46,579 bases of DNA, from NCBI GenBank assembly GCA_001970955.1, contig MPUH01000547.1, forward strand, positions 1-46,579, read 5' to 3'. Positions 38,901 to 46,579 of the stretch are shown here, in pieces (the stretch's first letter is position 1; each line of letters opens with the position of its first letter). Both the position numbers and the translations under genes were made by a program. The notes under the pieces are model-generated. The model did no database searches. It saw only the letters and a list, made by a program, of their open reading frames with translations, and was not told the origin of the DNA. Source of the DNA: Stentor coeruleus (taxonomy: Eukaryota; Ciliophora; Heterotrichea; Heterotrichida; Stentoridae).

Positions 38901-40569
38901 GCAAGCTAAAGGAAAACTATTCCCTATGATCCTTGGACCATCACCAAAGAATAATGATGAAAATACCCCGATGTTACAGTTAGAAATTGATAGAACTTCA
39001 TTTAGAAAACTTATTAACAATGGAGTTTATGAAAGAGACCCTATTAAAAGATTCTCATGGGTTGAATTAGCTTTACAAGAAATGAGGCTTAATATAAATC
39101 AAGAGGTTATAAATGAAGTCTTAGAATTTTATGCTGAAGTCATGAGGAAACTAGCCTGGTTTCAATCTTTCAAACCTTTTCCTAATAAAATAGTCGAAAT
39201 GCGCTTAATAAGCTCTAGTCTTGATCCAGCTCCATGTAAATTATCTAAAAATTTACTTGTTATATCATCAAAATCTTATTTCAAACTTGTCCATCTCTGT
39301 GCAGTGAAAGTTATTATATCTTTTAAAACAAGTAGCAAAAATCTTGAATTAAATGTTGATCCTAGAGAAGGCTTTGGGCTAGTAAATCTTTTTGGTTCAA
39401 TTGGTGGTACATTTATAAACATCTCAGACTCACCATTATATTTCAAAGAAATTTTCATCCAAGAGAGTTTCCAAACAATATCAACTCTTTTTGGGCAAAT
39501 ATTGAGTAATTATCAAAGACAAGGTATTCTACAATTCTATAAAGTACTTGGATCTTCTGATATAATTGGAAATCCAGTTGGGCTTATAGACCGTTTAGGT
39601 ACAGGAGTTCTTGAGTTTTTCAATGAGCCTGTAAAAGGTGTTATTAAAGGTCCAAAAGCATTTGCTGAAGGTATGAGTAAAGGGATTAGATCATTAGTGG
39701 GGAATATTGTAGCTGGGAGCTTTGGATCAATATCTAAAATCACAGGGAATTTATATGGATTAGTTCGAGAAGTAGGTGGCGATACAAAAGGTGCTGATAG
39801 GATAAACGATAGTGATAATGCTGTTGAAAATATATTCCAAGGGATTAAAGGTGGAGTTATTGACCTAGCAGAAGGAGTCACAGGTATTTTCCTCAAACCA
39901 TGGAAAGGGGCGAAACGAGAAGGGGCAAAAGGATTACTCAAAGGTATAGGTTCAGGTCTTCTTGGTATAGTAACATCACCATTAAGCGCAGCTCTTAGAA
40001 TAGGTAGTGGTTTAACAACAGGTGTAACAAATGCAGCAACATTTCTAGCTAGAGGTAAAGTCACTCCAATGGGCCGAGCTCGTTTTCCAAGACATTTCAG
40101 TCCTAAAAAAGTTCTCGAGTATTACAACTTCGAAGTTGCTGAAGCACAAGATTTCTTATTAAGCTTACCTGATCACAGAAAAGAAAGTATAGTTTTTTAT
40201 ATGCGTATGGAAGAAGAAGAATGCATTATTATAATCATCACGCTTAAAAACTTTTTGTTTATAGTCAATGCTGATCTTATTCAAAAGTATGAATTAGAAA
40301 AAATAGACTCTGTTGAAGTCCATATGCCTGCTGATAACAATTTTTATATAAGAATTGGTTGTGAAAATGAAGAAGCTCTAGTTATAAGTTCTAAAAATTA
40401 TAGTCCGCTTATAAAACTTTATGCTGCTGTGACTAGTCTGACTAATCCTGCTAAACCTAAAAAAGGAGTTAAGAAAATCCTTGCACCTAACAGATATGGA
40501 AACTCATGCTGCAAACCGAAAAAACGAGAGCTGGTTGCATCAAGGTACTCTTTAGCACAAAGAAAATAA
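32995..40569 (+). CDS. VPS13: VPS13-type bridge lipid-transfer protein
   Basis: The largest gene here gives 2,524 residues without introns. VPS13 proteins are long hydrophobic-groove tubes that carry lipids in bulk between membranes at contact sites. The N-terminal chorein block is visible (VANVLNSVLGSWVENVNSEQ, then LKLSIFSGQVNLTNLMLKE). The middle holds repeated beta-rich RBG-type units. A coiled region with a typical LWGKSDS segment lies near 400-450. The VAB/SHR-BD-like region is at roughly 1400-1850 (SSYIIVNKTEFDIEM, RPLIKTKIVTIVPRFVLTNE). Near the C-terminus are an ATG2_C-like amphipathic region (NPVGLIDRLGTGVLEFFNEP, GPKAFAEGMSKGIRSLVGN) and a PH-like tail. Animal forms are 3,100-4,000, so this is a short member. 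It ends 40 nt from the convergent tousled-like kinase. The start is the ATG giving MNGAVANVLNSVL. Confidence 0.95.
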   Translation: MNGAVANVLNSVLGSWVENVNSEQLKLSIFSGQVNLTNLMLKESAIDSLGFPFKLRSGCIKSLDIDIPWSSLASNPLKIQITGVNALISPASPDNWSEENEKTNEKIFRRTILENFEAISNTEISVNEDQGFVAKLVNKIVLNVQVKISCVYIRYEDDITSTRPFAIGFMIKSLKAVTCDENWNQKYIESAPINYKLVEIEGISLYIDYKNKLEQNYKAFADMIVEEMEKEVDHFYILSPTTYTLKARINTNPKDLSVPQYSLNLHNPKVRFAVEMEQLFHVMKILEFMQSFDHFRNGIKKSITYPEISGDQSSKYKELYKEYRLTNKDSKKAKEIKKTLTEIEEGYDVYSIIGQRKYIDKELELIKKEQGLLEEIKKTEEEAQGGTLSKFTGFLWGKSDSQKKQDDENRKKKISEMKAQLQNVLLEKQAFTEEMNSWVASDSEFSAVPKDFTQFLIKFEVDSTAFALRYDEQDIIVFKMRTFQVTTGIRIDSFYVKLKISRTSIQDKVMHSVDFPYILRGKPLKAKYETLHKQKLSLHSGGIVVYGNFFSFFKVNNLFTELLNNTSDELKNNYLKQISETSLEYIKQSENYMKDLLKNGVTETIELDLDIKAPLVCIPLDINSKSSGMLIMDFGNLDAKTSSTKEAGYDFFVYSFAYKEMRACVAWNFDDINKWQEGSFTEILLPVDYTLELRNCAQIQYTVPSLKARLIFPKIKVAIHDTVLKFVFQLQKRVMNILAEASSFDPMQKAKRIEDFKRKSVAKNSVIETEGYKDQMKRIKKIVSVKFGIVFEEIDIVVIENSKLLTGFGILNLKAESRLSVDGEISGEITLGRLELKDHREGILLNKAISNPLLENLESRKSLNADEILQVRMNFLMKPKTDIVDIGIYINDMRVILSSSFFTALENFFKETFSLIESMDPEKPSTQSQEEKYSYTTNFNTRIVIQLTNFELWLPLSLTHLHKRTGCFFFGACIEYKSSQQYKISLNEEMEEIKREYLHLSDEASIELTGIGGLIGLINKNRVVLSEERTYDLIPPSRFGIYYTCLKPKNEPIIMNFQVNLESIQLDIGLRDIQYAKSLADQWIRKTTTQEEKAVDMPEVSTKTQFLVDCDAFKVTLLEDTGVKAYTLLVFHMSSFKLSGNFDVDKIEASMSTFLFSDYYNLKMCAWEPLIENWDISSTLVQNSKENPMVIGIESPTMLNINITMSMIEIMGTLMQKLGENSSFWAEDCVRERALTDQNELLAHGQFFYNIENAMGTSLQVWLDLPKTEVDVWILGPGQTQMFSYEQLQEKINTSSLKKGLSNGITEEVQVPISLCLKIEGFEPVKGLHFERLGTRGFELISGERKVNCILTVESNENLRVVRFESGKICMNNTSSPLVLICGSSEYELEAGGAYSLPLRWNYATDKPTVLTKNGPVTFFDNKAIELITGDWAVITICEYKTETRKRQTVIQFNIPFCFENLMPGLMTVYANKSENPIGVGNAGSRINCSRFNPNSSNEFSFKFEFDSGLMLQTEWAGIGCKQHSIGYKGTFIGQSVMIDPSVMDIKKSRSIDLTSRRRIRPQDPDVLSAKNVEIYSSYIIVNKTEFDIEMSNNKSSVSITPYSMCLYKINRMKLKILKEKYGEPSELSKDLNIEAIGISGCVSLQFKQVNEITPKEIIFGISVSSASRPLIKTKIVTIVPRFVLTNELEYDIFIRQYFRDSEGGITSTLISGATLSYNLENSEVSKLIQISRNGHNWSSPFSLQNIEDFQVKFLSREEDRIEDSSDQWQKPQQSNNFNHIVRVIVTTEDQASLHTIITTPSEPEFAINNTTQETIKIRQKKFPPITVPGFARVPWVFDSLDSEKILEMTIGGKTKELNIEKVKKSKKFSKFRFETRVVGVTREVVISLTRGSMNSSVGGDGPKGKLKMIMNFRGLGISVIDSTPRELFYFSAIEIKNIYKEKEEKDPKRLEKSRKFKLLIGKIQLDNMQAKGKLFPMILGPSPKNNDENTPMLQLEIDRTSFRKLINNGVYERDPIKRFSWVELALQEMRLNINQEVINEVLEFYAEVMRKLAWFQSFKPFPNKIVEMRLISSSLDPAPCKLSKNLLVISSKSYFKLVHLCAVKVIISFKTSSKNLELNVDPREGFGLVNLFGSIGGTFINISDSPLYFKEIFIQESFQTISTLFGQILSNYQRQGILQFYKVLGSSDIIGNPVGLIDRLGTGVLEFFNEPVKGVIKGPKAFAEGMSKGIRSLVGNIVAGSFGSISKITGNLYGLVREVGGDTKGADRINDSDNAVENIFQGIKGGVIDLAEGVTGIFLKPWKGAKREGAKGLLKGIGSGLLGIVTSPLSAALRIGSGLTTGVTNAATFLARGKVTPMGRARFPRHFSPKKVLEYYNFEVAEAQDFLLSLPDHRKESIVFYMRMEEEECIIIIITLKNFLFIVNADLIQKYELEKIDSVEVHMPADNNFYIRIGCENEEALVISSKNYSPLIKLYAAVTSLTNPAKPKKGVKKILAPNRYGNSCCKPKKRELVASRYSLAQRK

Positions 40570-40609
40570 TTATCTCTTAAGATTACATTTTAAAAAAAGA
40601 ATAACATTA

Positions 40610-42718
40610 TTATCGCTTGGCTTGCAAAAATGCTGAGTTATATGCTTCAAAAACATCCCAACGTTCATCTTGTCTATATTCCAAGCATTTACGTATAAAT
40701 TCTTTGCACTCATTAGATATTAATGGTTTAACTGGGAATGATACTGATGTCGCTTTTACTATTATTTGCTCACTGAGGACTTTTTCTTGAGGCATGTTAT
40801 GCCCAAATGGTTTCTGTCCATATAACATTTCATAAAGCATAATTCCAGTACTCCAAACGTCAACTTTATTACTGATTCTTGGTGGGGAAGTCCCTGTTTC
40901 AAAACATTCTGGTGCTTGATACCAGTATGTTCCTACACCTTGACTAGTAAGTTCCATATTTGTTTTACTTGGGTCCATTATTTTACTAAGTCCAAAGTCA
41001 GTAATTTTGATTTCCCCGCTATTCATAAGAATATTATGGGGTTTTAAGTCGAAGTGAATGATTTTTTCTTTTTGCTCGTTTAGGTATTTGNCCCCGCTAT
41101 TCATAAGAATATTATGGGGTTTTAAGTCGAAGTGAATGATTTTTTCTTTTTGCTCATTTAGATATTTTAGTGCGCTAAAAATTTGTTGCATTATGCTTTT
41201 GGCTTCTTTTTCTGTTAGGGTTTTGTGTTTTTTCAAATAGTGGTGAAGATCTTCTCCGGGACAGTATTCTAGAATTGTACAGAAACAATTATTGTCGATT
41301 TCAAGGGTATCGTAATGTTTTACGACACGAGGATGATTCAGTTCTCGATGGATTTGATTTTCTCTTAAAGCATGTTTGATGTAGTTTGCTTTTATCATTT
41401 CTGGCCAACTTGAGTTTAACTGATGGAATTTTATTGCTATTTGGATATGCTCAAGAAGGTCATAAGCTTTATAAACTTCGCTATAACCACCTTTGCCTAA
41501 TAAACTTAGGAGGAGGTATCGATTGTGAATTACTGGCCAGGCTTCATGTTCTGTGCATGCTTTTGCATACTTAGCTGATTCTTCTTCTGCTGATAATCTA
41601 CTCACTTGTATATGCAAATTTTTCTCTATTTCTAGTTTCTCTAGTTTTTCCTTAAGTTCAGTCTCTTCTCTTGCTAATATCGAAAGCTTTAGCGGCAGTG
41701 TAGCAAGAAAGTCATCATCAGCATTTTTCTTCAATACTTTTTTCTGTTTATCAAGAGCATCTTTCTGTCTTAGAACATTGGCCAGAGCTTCTTTGGCCTC
41801 AGTTATCTCTTTTCCATCTTCCCAGTACTCTTGAAACCTTGTTCCTGTCCTAATCACTGTCACCCTACCAAGTCTAAACGAATCATTAAACAATTTCGCT
41901 TTTAATTCTTGTCTTCTTTTTTCTTCAAGATCTCTAAGAGATTTTATCAAAGCATTCTTACCTTTAGCAGAACTTGACTCAACCTTTTGAACAAATGCTC
42001 TAAGTGATTGATTCTCTTCTTCTTTAGCTTCAAGTTCCTTACTGAGACTTTGTATTTTTTTTTCATTACTTGAATGACTAGATCCCTTTTGTGCTAATTC
42101 TTCTTCAAGATGAGCAACTTGTTTCTTCAACTGAGCTACCTTCTGTGAAAGTGAACAAGTGAGCGAGTTCTTAAAGAAATCTGAATAACTTTCATTCTGG
42201 ACCATCTCTGTAAGAATTTCTAATCCCTGATGATCTGAGCGGGATTCCATCGAACTGCTATTAGAATGTTCTAAAGGAGCTGAGCTTATAGAAAGTTCAG
42301 TGTCAATACAGCCTCCAGGATAACTTGAGTTAAGTGCCAGTCTTTTTTTTATTATCAGTTGAGGTTCATTAGTGGGGGCATTAGTTGAGGCTTCAGTGTT
42401 TCGCGGTCTTTTTTTCCGATCTGGAGAGGAATAAGTCCTGAGTAGTTCAGGGAACTGAGCAACCTAAATAGTCAGAAACCGTTCATAGAAAAAGGTTCAT
42501 ACCTGTAAACCCGGAGTCCCTTTTACCCCAAGGTACTTATCTAAAGTCAATTGATCTGAAGTTCGAAAAGCTGGAGGATGGTCTGATGTCTGAGGACTTC
42601 CAGCACTCTGCATGCCTAGAGGGCCAACAAAACGCGTTTCAATGCTTAAAATACGTTCATCATAAGCAGTCAAACATTCTCCAAGACATCTGTCGCTATT
42701 ACTCGTACTAACCTTCAT
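40610..42718 (-). CDS. TLK: Tousled-like Ser/Thr kinase
   Basis: TLKs phosphorylate histone chaperones such as ASF1 in S phase. The long coiled-coil N-terminal half includes the TLK-specific [19 protein letters not shown]. The kinase domain has [20 protein letters not shown] (Gly loop), IKFHQLN with the Lys, [46 protein letters not shown] (catalytic loop), [28 protein letters not shown] and [17 protein letters not shown] with [15 protein letters not shown] replaces the usual HYD or HRD, which still retains Asp. The catalytic loop is duplicated around the N at 41091 (25 residues plus X), probably an assembly artefact. The 5' end is uncertain: an upstream frame of 72 codons from 42718 joins in frame only if 39 nt (42464-42502) are removed. 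Otherwise translation may start at 42250 (MESRSDHQ). Confidence 0.93.
41014..41168. repeat. 77-bp direct repeat flanking N inside TLK
   Basis: The copies 41014-41090 and 41092-41168 differ at a few bases near one end (ctcgtttaggtatttg against ctcatttagatatttt). N is at 41091. Unit plus N is 78 nt, so the frame survives but the catalytic loop is written twice. Confidence 0.85.
42464..42502 (-). other. Candidate 39-nt intron in TLK
   Basis: On the minus strand it starts GTATGAACC and ends CTGACTATTTAG. It holds in-frame TGA and TAG, and its removal in phase 0 joins VKGTPGLQ to [13 protein letters not shown], both open. It is far from the 15-nt rule. Its last 16 nt, GTTTCTGACTATTTAG, alone look like a canonical 16-nt intron, but using them leaves a TGA just upstream. 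Confidence 0.4.
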
Positions 42719-43194
42719 ATGAAAAGATAATAAACACAGATGTATATAGCCTGATCAGATTTGAGTTTTGTGGATATTGTCGCTTGGAAAGTGGGGGATT
42801 TCATATTGACATTTTGATTATCTTATATAATATTCAAACTTTGTTGTTAAGTTTTTATAAAGTTTGCATGTACTGAATTGATGTTTTGTATTTTGGTTTG
42901 ATGTTATAAGGGTCATTTTGATTTGCTTTCATCTTTGTCCATGTTTAGTGCTAAATATATGTAAAATGGACATATATATAAAGAAGGGATTTTAAGTATA
43001 GGAGGTGCAGATTTTTTAGATGAGGACTCCATTTATTTTAGAGAAAAATAGAGATTTTTATGAGATATTAGAGGTTATGCTTAGGTGTAATTGCTTATAA
43101 ATATGCTCATCTTTTGTGTGGAGTAATAGGATTTTTTTTTTTAGTTTAGAAGTGATTAGTTTTTTATGGATTTTAATACTTTAGATTAAAGGTT

Positions 43195-43494
43195 TGTTGA
43201 GGACTTTGATGGGATTTTTGAAGATGAGGTATTATTGAAGGAATTTTTGTGATGATTGAATAAGAAGTTTTTTTAGATTTTAAAGGTAGGATTTATAGGT
43301 TTGGAGGTTGGGGCTTTTGAATGAGGTAGGAAGGTATTTTGATGNTGTTGAGGACTTTGATGGGATTTTTGAAGATGAGGTATTATTGAAGGAATTTTTG
43401 TGATGATTGGATAAGAAGTTTTTTTAGATTTTAAAGGATGGATTTATAGGTTTGGAGGTTGGGGTTTTTGAATGAGGTAGGAAGGTATTTTGAT
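43195..43494. repeat. 149-150-bp direct repeat flanking N (assembly join)
   Basis: The copies 43195-43344 and 43346-43494 differ at a few bases (gattgaataag against gattggataag; ggggctttt against ggggttttt). N is at 43345. Differences suggest alleles or read errors at unmerged contig ends. Confidence 0.8.
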
Positions 43495-43654
43495 ATTTGG
43501 GTTTAAGATTTTAAATTTTTTATGATTTGGTAGATTTTAGCTTTGGGTTATGGTTTTAGTTTGGAGGTGAATAGCGAAATCTTTGAGATTTTTGGACTAA
43601 GTGTGGTACATTTATTTCAATATATTTGAGTTTTAAGTACTTTTGACTTGTTTG

Positions 43655-43797
43655 CTTTATACAGCTTTTGCTTTTCATATAAGTATTTATATTTGGTAAA
43701 TTGACGTTTTTTAGGTATTCTACTTCTTTATACAGCTTTTGCTTTTCATATAAGTATTTTTATTTGGTAAATTGACGTTTTTTTAGGTATTCTACTT
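43655..43797. repeat. 71-bp tandem duplication without N
   Basis: The unit beginning ctttatacagcttttgc occurs at 43655-43725 and again from 43726 to about 43797, immediately adjacent, with small length changes in T runs. It may be a closed assembly join or a true tandem duplication. Confidence 0.7.
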
Positions 43798-45274
43798 TTA
43801 ATTCTATGCAGATTTTTATTGAATTTAGTCTTTATATCAGAAATTTAATCGATGAGAAAAAAAAATATTAAGTTAACAATTATAAGACTTAGATTTAGAT
43901 ATTTCCAACATGTTTTACTACTTATTCTAAATTTCCATAGCTTTATTTTTATTCATCATAAATTACTAAGAACATGATAAACTTGATACAAAATATATAA
44001 GTTTGTTTTATTTTCCAAAAATCATAAGAAAGTTACTTTAAAAGCATGATTTAATTATTAATCTGTTAATCTATTAGTTTATTTTTTCATATTTCGTTTA
44101 TATTTATTAATTTAAAAAAATATTAACTCCCATTCTCATAGAAACTCTTTCCATAAATTAAATAGTTATATAAATGTATAAATATTTTATTCCTATGAAC
44201 TAAATAAAGCCTTTATTATTTACTATAAATAATGAATTAACACCTTTAGATAAATAATTCATAATAACTATTGATGAGGGAAAATACATACTATCAATCT
44301 ATCAATTTAAGGAATTAAATCTGATCTATTAGATTTATTTAAATTATACTTTAAGAATTCATATTAGGAAGAAAATAAAGTCCCAAAGCTTTTTTACTTT
44401 TTAATCTATTATAAGATATTGTTTAAAGCATGGATTTTTAGTCCAGGCAAAGATTAGTTTAAGACCTATAATTTGTGTAATAAAATTACATTTACAATTT
44501 TACAGGAAATTGCAAAAAAAGCCTTGAAGGCAAACTTTTTTTAAAAGATTAATCTTTCATTGTGGTTATTTTTATAAAAGGATTGTTAAATTGATTCAAA
44601 ATAATTTTCAAGTGAAATTATATTAGAAAATTCAGAGAATAAAGAATTAAATTTTATGCAGTTGATAATAAATATTGGAAATATATGATAATCGCTGATA
44701 TTTTTGATAAAAAAATTATTAAACTACTAATTTTACCCTATCAAATCAATTGATTTCGAATAAAAAATCGCTATCAGTGAAGAAATTTATAAGTATCATC
44801 TTGCAAAGATCCTAAAACAAAAAATATCATTATACAAATCTCCTAGCGTAAGATCAATTACAATTTAAAATTCAATATTTAAAAAGTAGCATTAAACAGA
44901 AGATACTTAATAAATTTCACTTTGCCAATATTTATTTAACTATTATTAATTTATATTATTTTTTCAATATTTTACCGAGTCCGAACCATCAAAGAATATA
45001 AAAGAGTATCTCTCAGCTTTAAAATTTATTTAATTTCCAACAATCTTAAATAAAATACGCATTTTTTTCTTAAAGCATGATTTTCAAAAACCAAACTAAA
45101 ACTTTATTTCAACTTCTTCCAAGTTTCTTATTTATTGAGAAAATGAAAATGTTTATCTTCCATTAAACTAAAATGACTAATAAATTACTTAGCATTAAAG
45201 TTTATTTTCTTGAATACTAAAACAATCCCAATATTCTAAAATATAAATATCTACTTATATAACTCTTAATCCAT

Positions 45275-45916
45275 TTAATCATTTTTTCTAATATTTATTC
45301 CATGAATTCTTTCTTGAAGATGCATTCTCAACATATTATTTGCTTTATTTAATTCTTGTATCTCATTTTTCAGTTCTAAATTTCCCGTAAAATCTAATCC
45401 TTCTTCAACAAATTCTTGTATTTCTTCCATAGGATAATCCATATCCCCAGCTTTAAAATTTTTATTCATTACATTATCAGTCCTAGATATTTGTATAGCT
45501 TCAAAAAATTGATTAAAAATATTAGTTGCAATATCTAATGCTTTATCTTTTGAAGCTAATTGTAAATTTGTTATTAAATAGTTTGCATAATGTCTTGATA
45601 AGTTATTTGGGTTTACTTGAGGATTTTTCAATAAAGTAATTGTATCTTCAAAGCTATTATTTGCTTTTTTCAAGTACTCAAAAAGGATTTGATTTTCCAT
45701 TGTCGGAAAAAGTATAGATAGCTTATTGAGATTTTCTTGATAACTTGTGCTTGAAAAATATACAAACTGCCTATCGCTTAAGCTTTCTGTGGTACGATAA
45801 CGTTTGGAATTATTTGTTGGAATAGTTTCGTTAGATGTGTTTAAATGATCCCTTTTTCCTAGTCTAATTGACATTAGGATTTTATATGTATTAGTTGAGT
45901 TATGTATAGGATACAA
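45275..45916 (-). CDS. CUE-domain protein
   Basis: The frame gives 213 residues. Residues about 58-97 (QENLNKLSILFPTMENQILF, then EYLKKANNSFEDTITLLKN) fit a CUE ubiquitin-binding domain, with the FP motif after the first helix and a late LL. The rest has a helical middle (LITNLQLASKDKALDIATNI), an acidic stretch (MEEIQEFVEEGLDF) and a C-terminal coiled coil (NEIQELNKANNMLRMHLQER). The first 14 residues are unusual and Met15 (45874), giving MSIRLGKRDH, is the likelier start. A ubiquitin adaptor role is inferred from the domain alone. Codon use is AT-richer than in neighbouring genes. It ends in TAA. Confidence 0.72.
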   Translation of the reverse strand: MYPIHNSTNTYKILMSIRLGKRDHLNTSNETIPTNNSKRYRTTESLSDRQFVYFSSTSYQENLNKLSILFPTMENQILFEYLKKANNSFEDTITLLKNPQVNPNNLSRHYANYLITNLQLASKDKALDIATNIFNQFFEAIQISRTDNVMNKNFKAGDMDYPMEEIQEFVEEGLDFTGNLELKNEIQELNKANNMLRMHLQERIHGINIRKND

Positions 45917-46293
45917 GATTTTTATTTTAAATAAGATGCTTTAGTGTGTTTTTTGAAGAAAGTTTTGCTAGAATATTTATCGAATGATCATGAAATCAAA
46001 TTATAAAACAACTGACTGATTTTATTAAGTTTATAGAGTAGTTTATATATGATGATATTTAAATAAGAATAATTAGATAGTTTGATAAGAGATTAATTTT
46101 ATTTGCTTTTCCTTTGCAAATTTTGCTGAGTATTGTAACTATATTGTTTTATATTTCAAATATCAAAATTGTTTAGAATAAATGATTTTATCGAGATTAT
46201 CCCTTGTTAGAGATTGGATTCAGCAAAATATTCCTAATTTATAAGAGTGGTTGTTAATAAATTCCTTGTATGTATATAGGTTTTATGATTCTT
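45917..46293. other. Intergenic
   Basis: No gene is seen. It lies upstream of the CUE-domain gene and downstream of a damaged or partial gene, both on the minus strand. It is AT-rich with many stops. Confidence 0.5.
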
Positions 46294-46579
46294 TTATTTC
46301 AATTCCTTCTCTTTACTACTAGATATCCTTTTTGTATTCGTCCGTACAACGATCTTTACTCCTACATCTTTGGCACTGGTATAGGCATTTAATGAGAGGT
46401 CTTGTAATCACAAGTATCCAAAATTATATGATCGCTATAGCTTTTAAATTTTTCTTTTAAACTTAACCTTGAAATAATTATTATTATTCTAATATAGGTG
46501 CCTCTTTTTAAGTCACTTCTCGTTTTTAGTTCACTGTCAAAATCAGATAGAAGGTGTAAATGTTATTTTATGCTGTAGT
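46294..46579 (-). pseudogene. Partial or decayed gene at window edge
   Basis: On the minus strand a frame of about 57 codons (LLSDFDSELKTRSDLKRGTY, later SYSDHIILDTCDYKTSH) is open from near the window edge, then ends in a stop. In another frame the DNA continues SLNAYTSAKDVGVKIVVRTN followed by TKRISSSKEKELK and TAA at 46294-46296. Both read like protein, and a single frameshift would link them. It is the 3' end of a gene lying past the right edge, either broken or with a sequencing error. I do not recognise the family. Confidence 0.35.

Larger units (their letters stand above)
42719..45274. other. Long gene-poor region
   Basis: No gene is convincing in 2.5 kb. From 42719 to about 43620 the plus strand is rich in T and G and almost free of C, the reverse of the C-rich flank expected upstream of the minus-strand TLK gene, but unusually long. 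From about 43860 on the DNA is extremely AT-rich. Two direct repeats (43195-43494 and 43655-43797) lie within it. Confidence 0.5.

Noticed and set aside
32995-40569. A TGA=Trp code as in Blepharisma
   Set aside because: The VPS13 frame and others stay open for thousands of codons with TGG for Trp, and the gene at 29332-29982 ends in TGA. Reassigned TGA is not needed anywhere.
4083-43494. Direct repeats around N as attachment sites or excision junctions of internally eliminated DNA
   Set aside because: Copies are 41-150 bp, every N has them and nothing else lies between. Contig overlap explains this better.
1-46579. CRISPR arrays, insertion sequences, rRNA
   Set aside because: No spaced repeats, transposase frames or rRNA-like sequence are visible, and the window is eukaryotic nuclear DNA.

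Overview
The window looks like macronuclear DNA of a heterotrich ciliate, most likely Stentor or a close relative. The DNA is very AT-rich and genes are closely packed on both strands. Ten genes or gene segments can only be joined by removing introns of exactly 15 nt (GTAA..., A at position 10, TAG at the end), a heterotrich hallmark. TAA, TAG and TGA all end genes, and a 2,524-codon VPS13 frame stays open with Trp written as TGG. This fits the standard code used by Stentor and argues against Blepharisma, where TGA is Trp.

Layout. 0.3-6.2 kb: a small membrane protein, an inositol polyphosphate 5-phosphatase with a C-terminal CaaX box, a stretch holding a decayed cyclic-nucleotide-binding domain and a decayed antisense RFC3, then an EF-hand/C2/transmembrane gene and a small membrane protein. 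6.2-14.4 kb: PEX7 (minus), MsrA, a UBA-PTH2 peptidyl-tRNA hydrolase followed after two codons, in frame, by adenylate kinase 7, a small hypothetical gene, a seven-transmembrane receptor-like protein and a double CDGSH iron-sulfur protein. 14.4-17 kb: gene-poor, with a possible structured RNA, decayed reading frames and one doubtful small gene. 17-24.9 kb: a CUE-like disordered protein, a second EF-hand/C2 protein with an IQ-like tail, a Kelch-like protein, a disordered protein, and a beta-ketoacyl-synthase homologue that appears to have lost catalytic residues. 24.9-31.2 kb: a PP2C phosphatase with an N-myristoylation signal, a kinesin-8-like motor, a basic hypothetical protein and RNA polymerase II subunit RPB3. 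33-42.7 kb: VPS13 and a tousled-like kinase, convergent. 42.7-46.6 kb: a long gene-poor region, a CUE-domain protein and a damaged or partial gene at the edge.

The genes form no single pathway. They are ordinary housekeeping, signalling and cytoskeletal or ciliary genes (AK7 and kinesin-8 suit a heavily ciliated cell). The most informative features are genome-level: 15-nt introns with a fixed A, a strong C-over-G bias in coding-strand 5' flanks, gene spacing down to 6 nt, and pseudogene remnants in the longer gaps. All six N characters sit between near-identical direct copies of 41-150 bp and are best read as unmerged contig ends; two of them damage proteins (kinesin tail, TLK catalytic loop).
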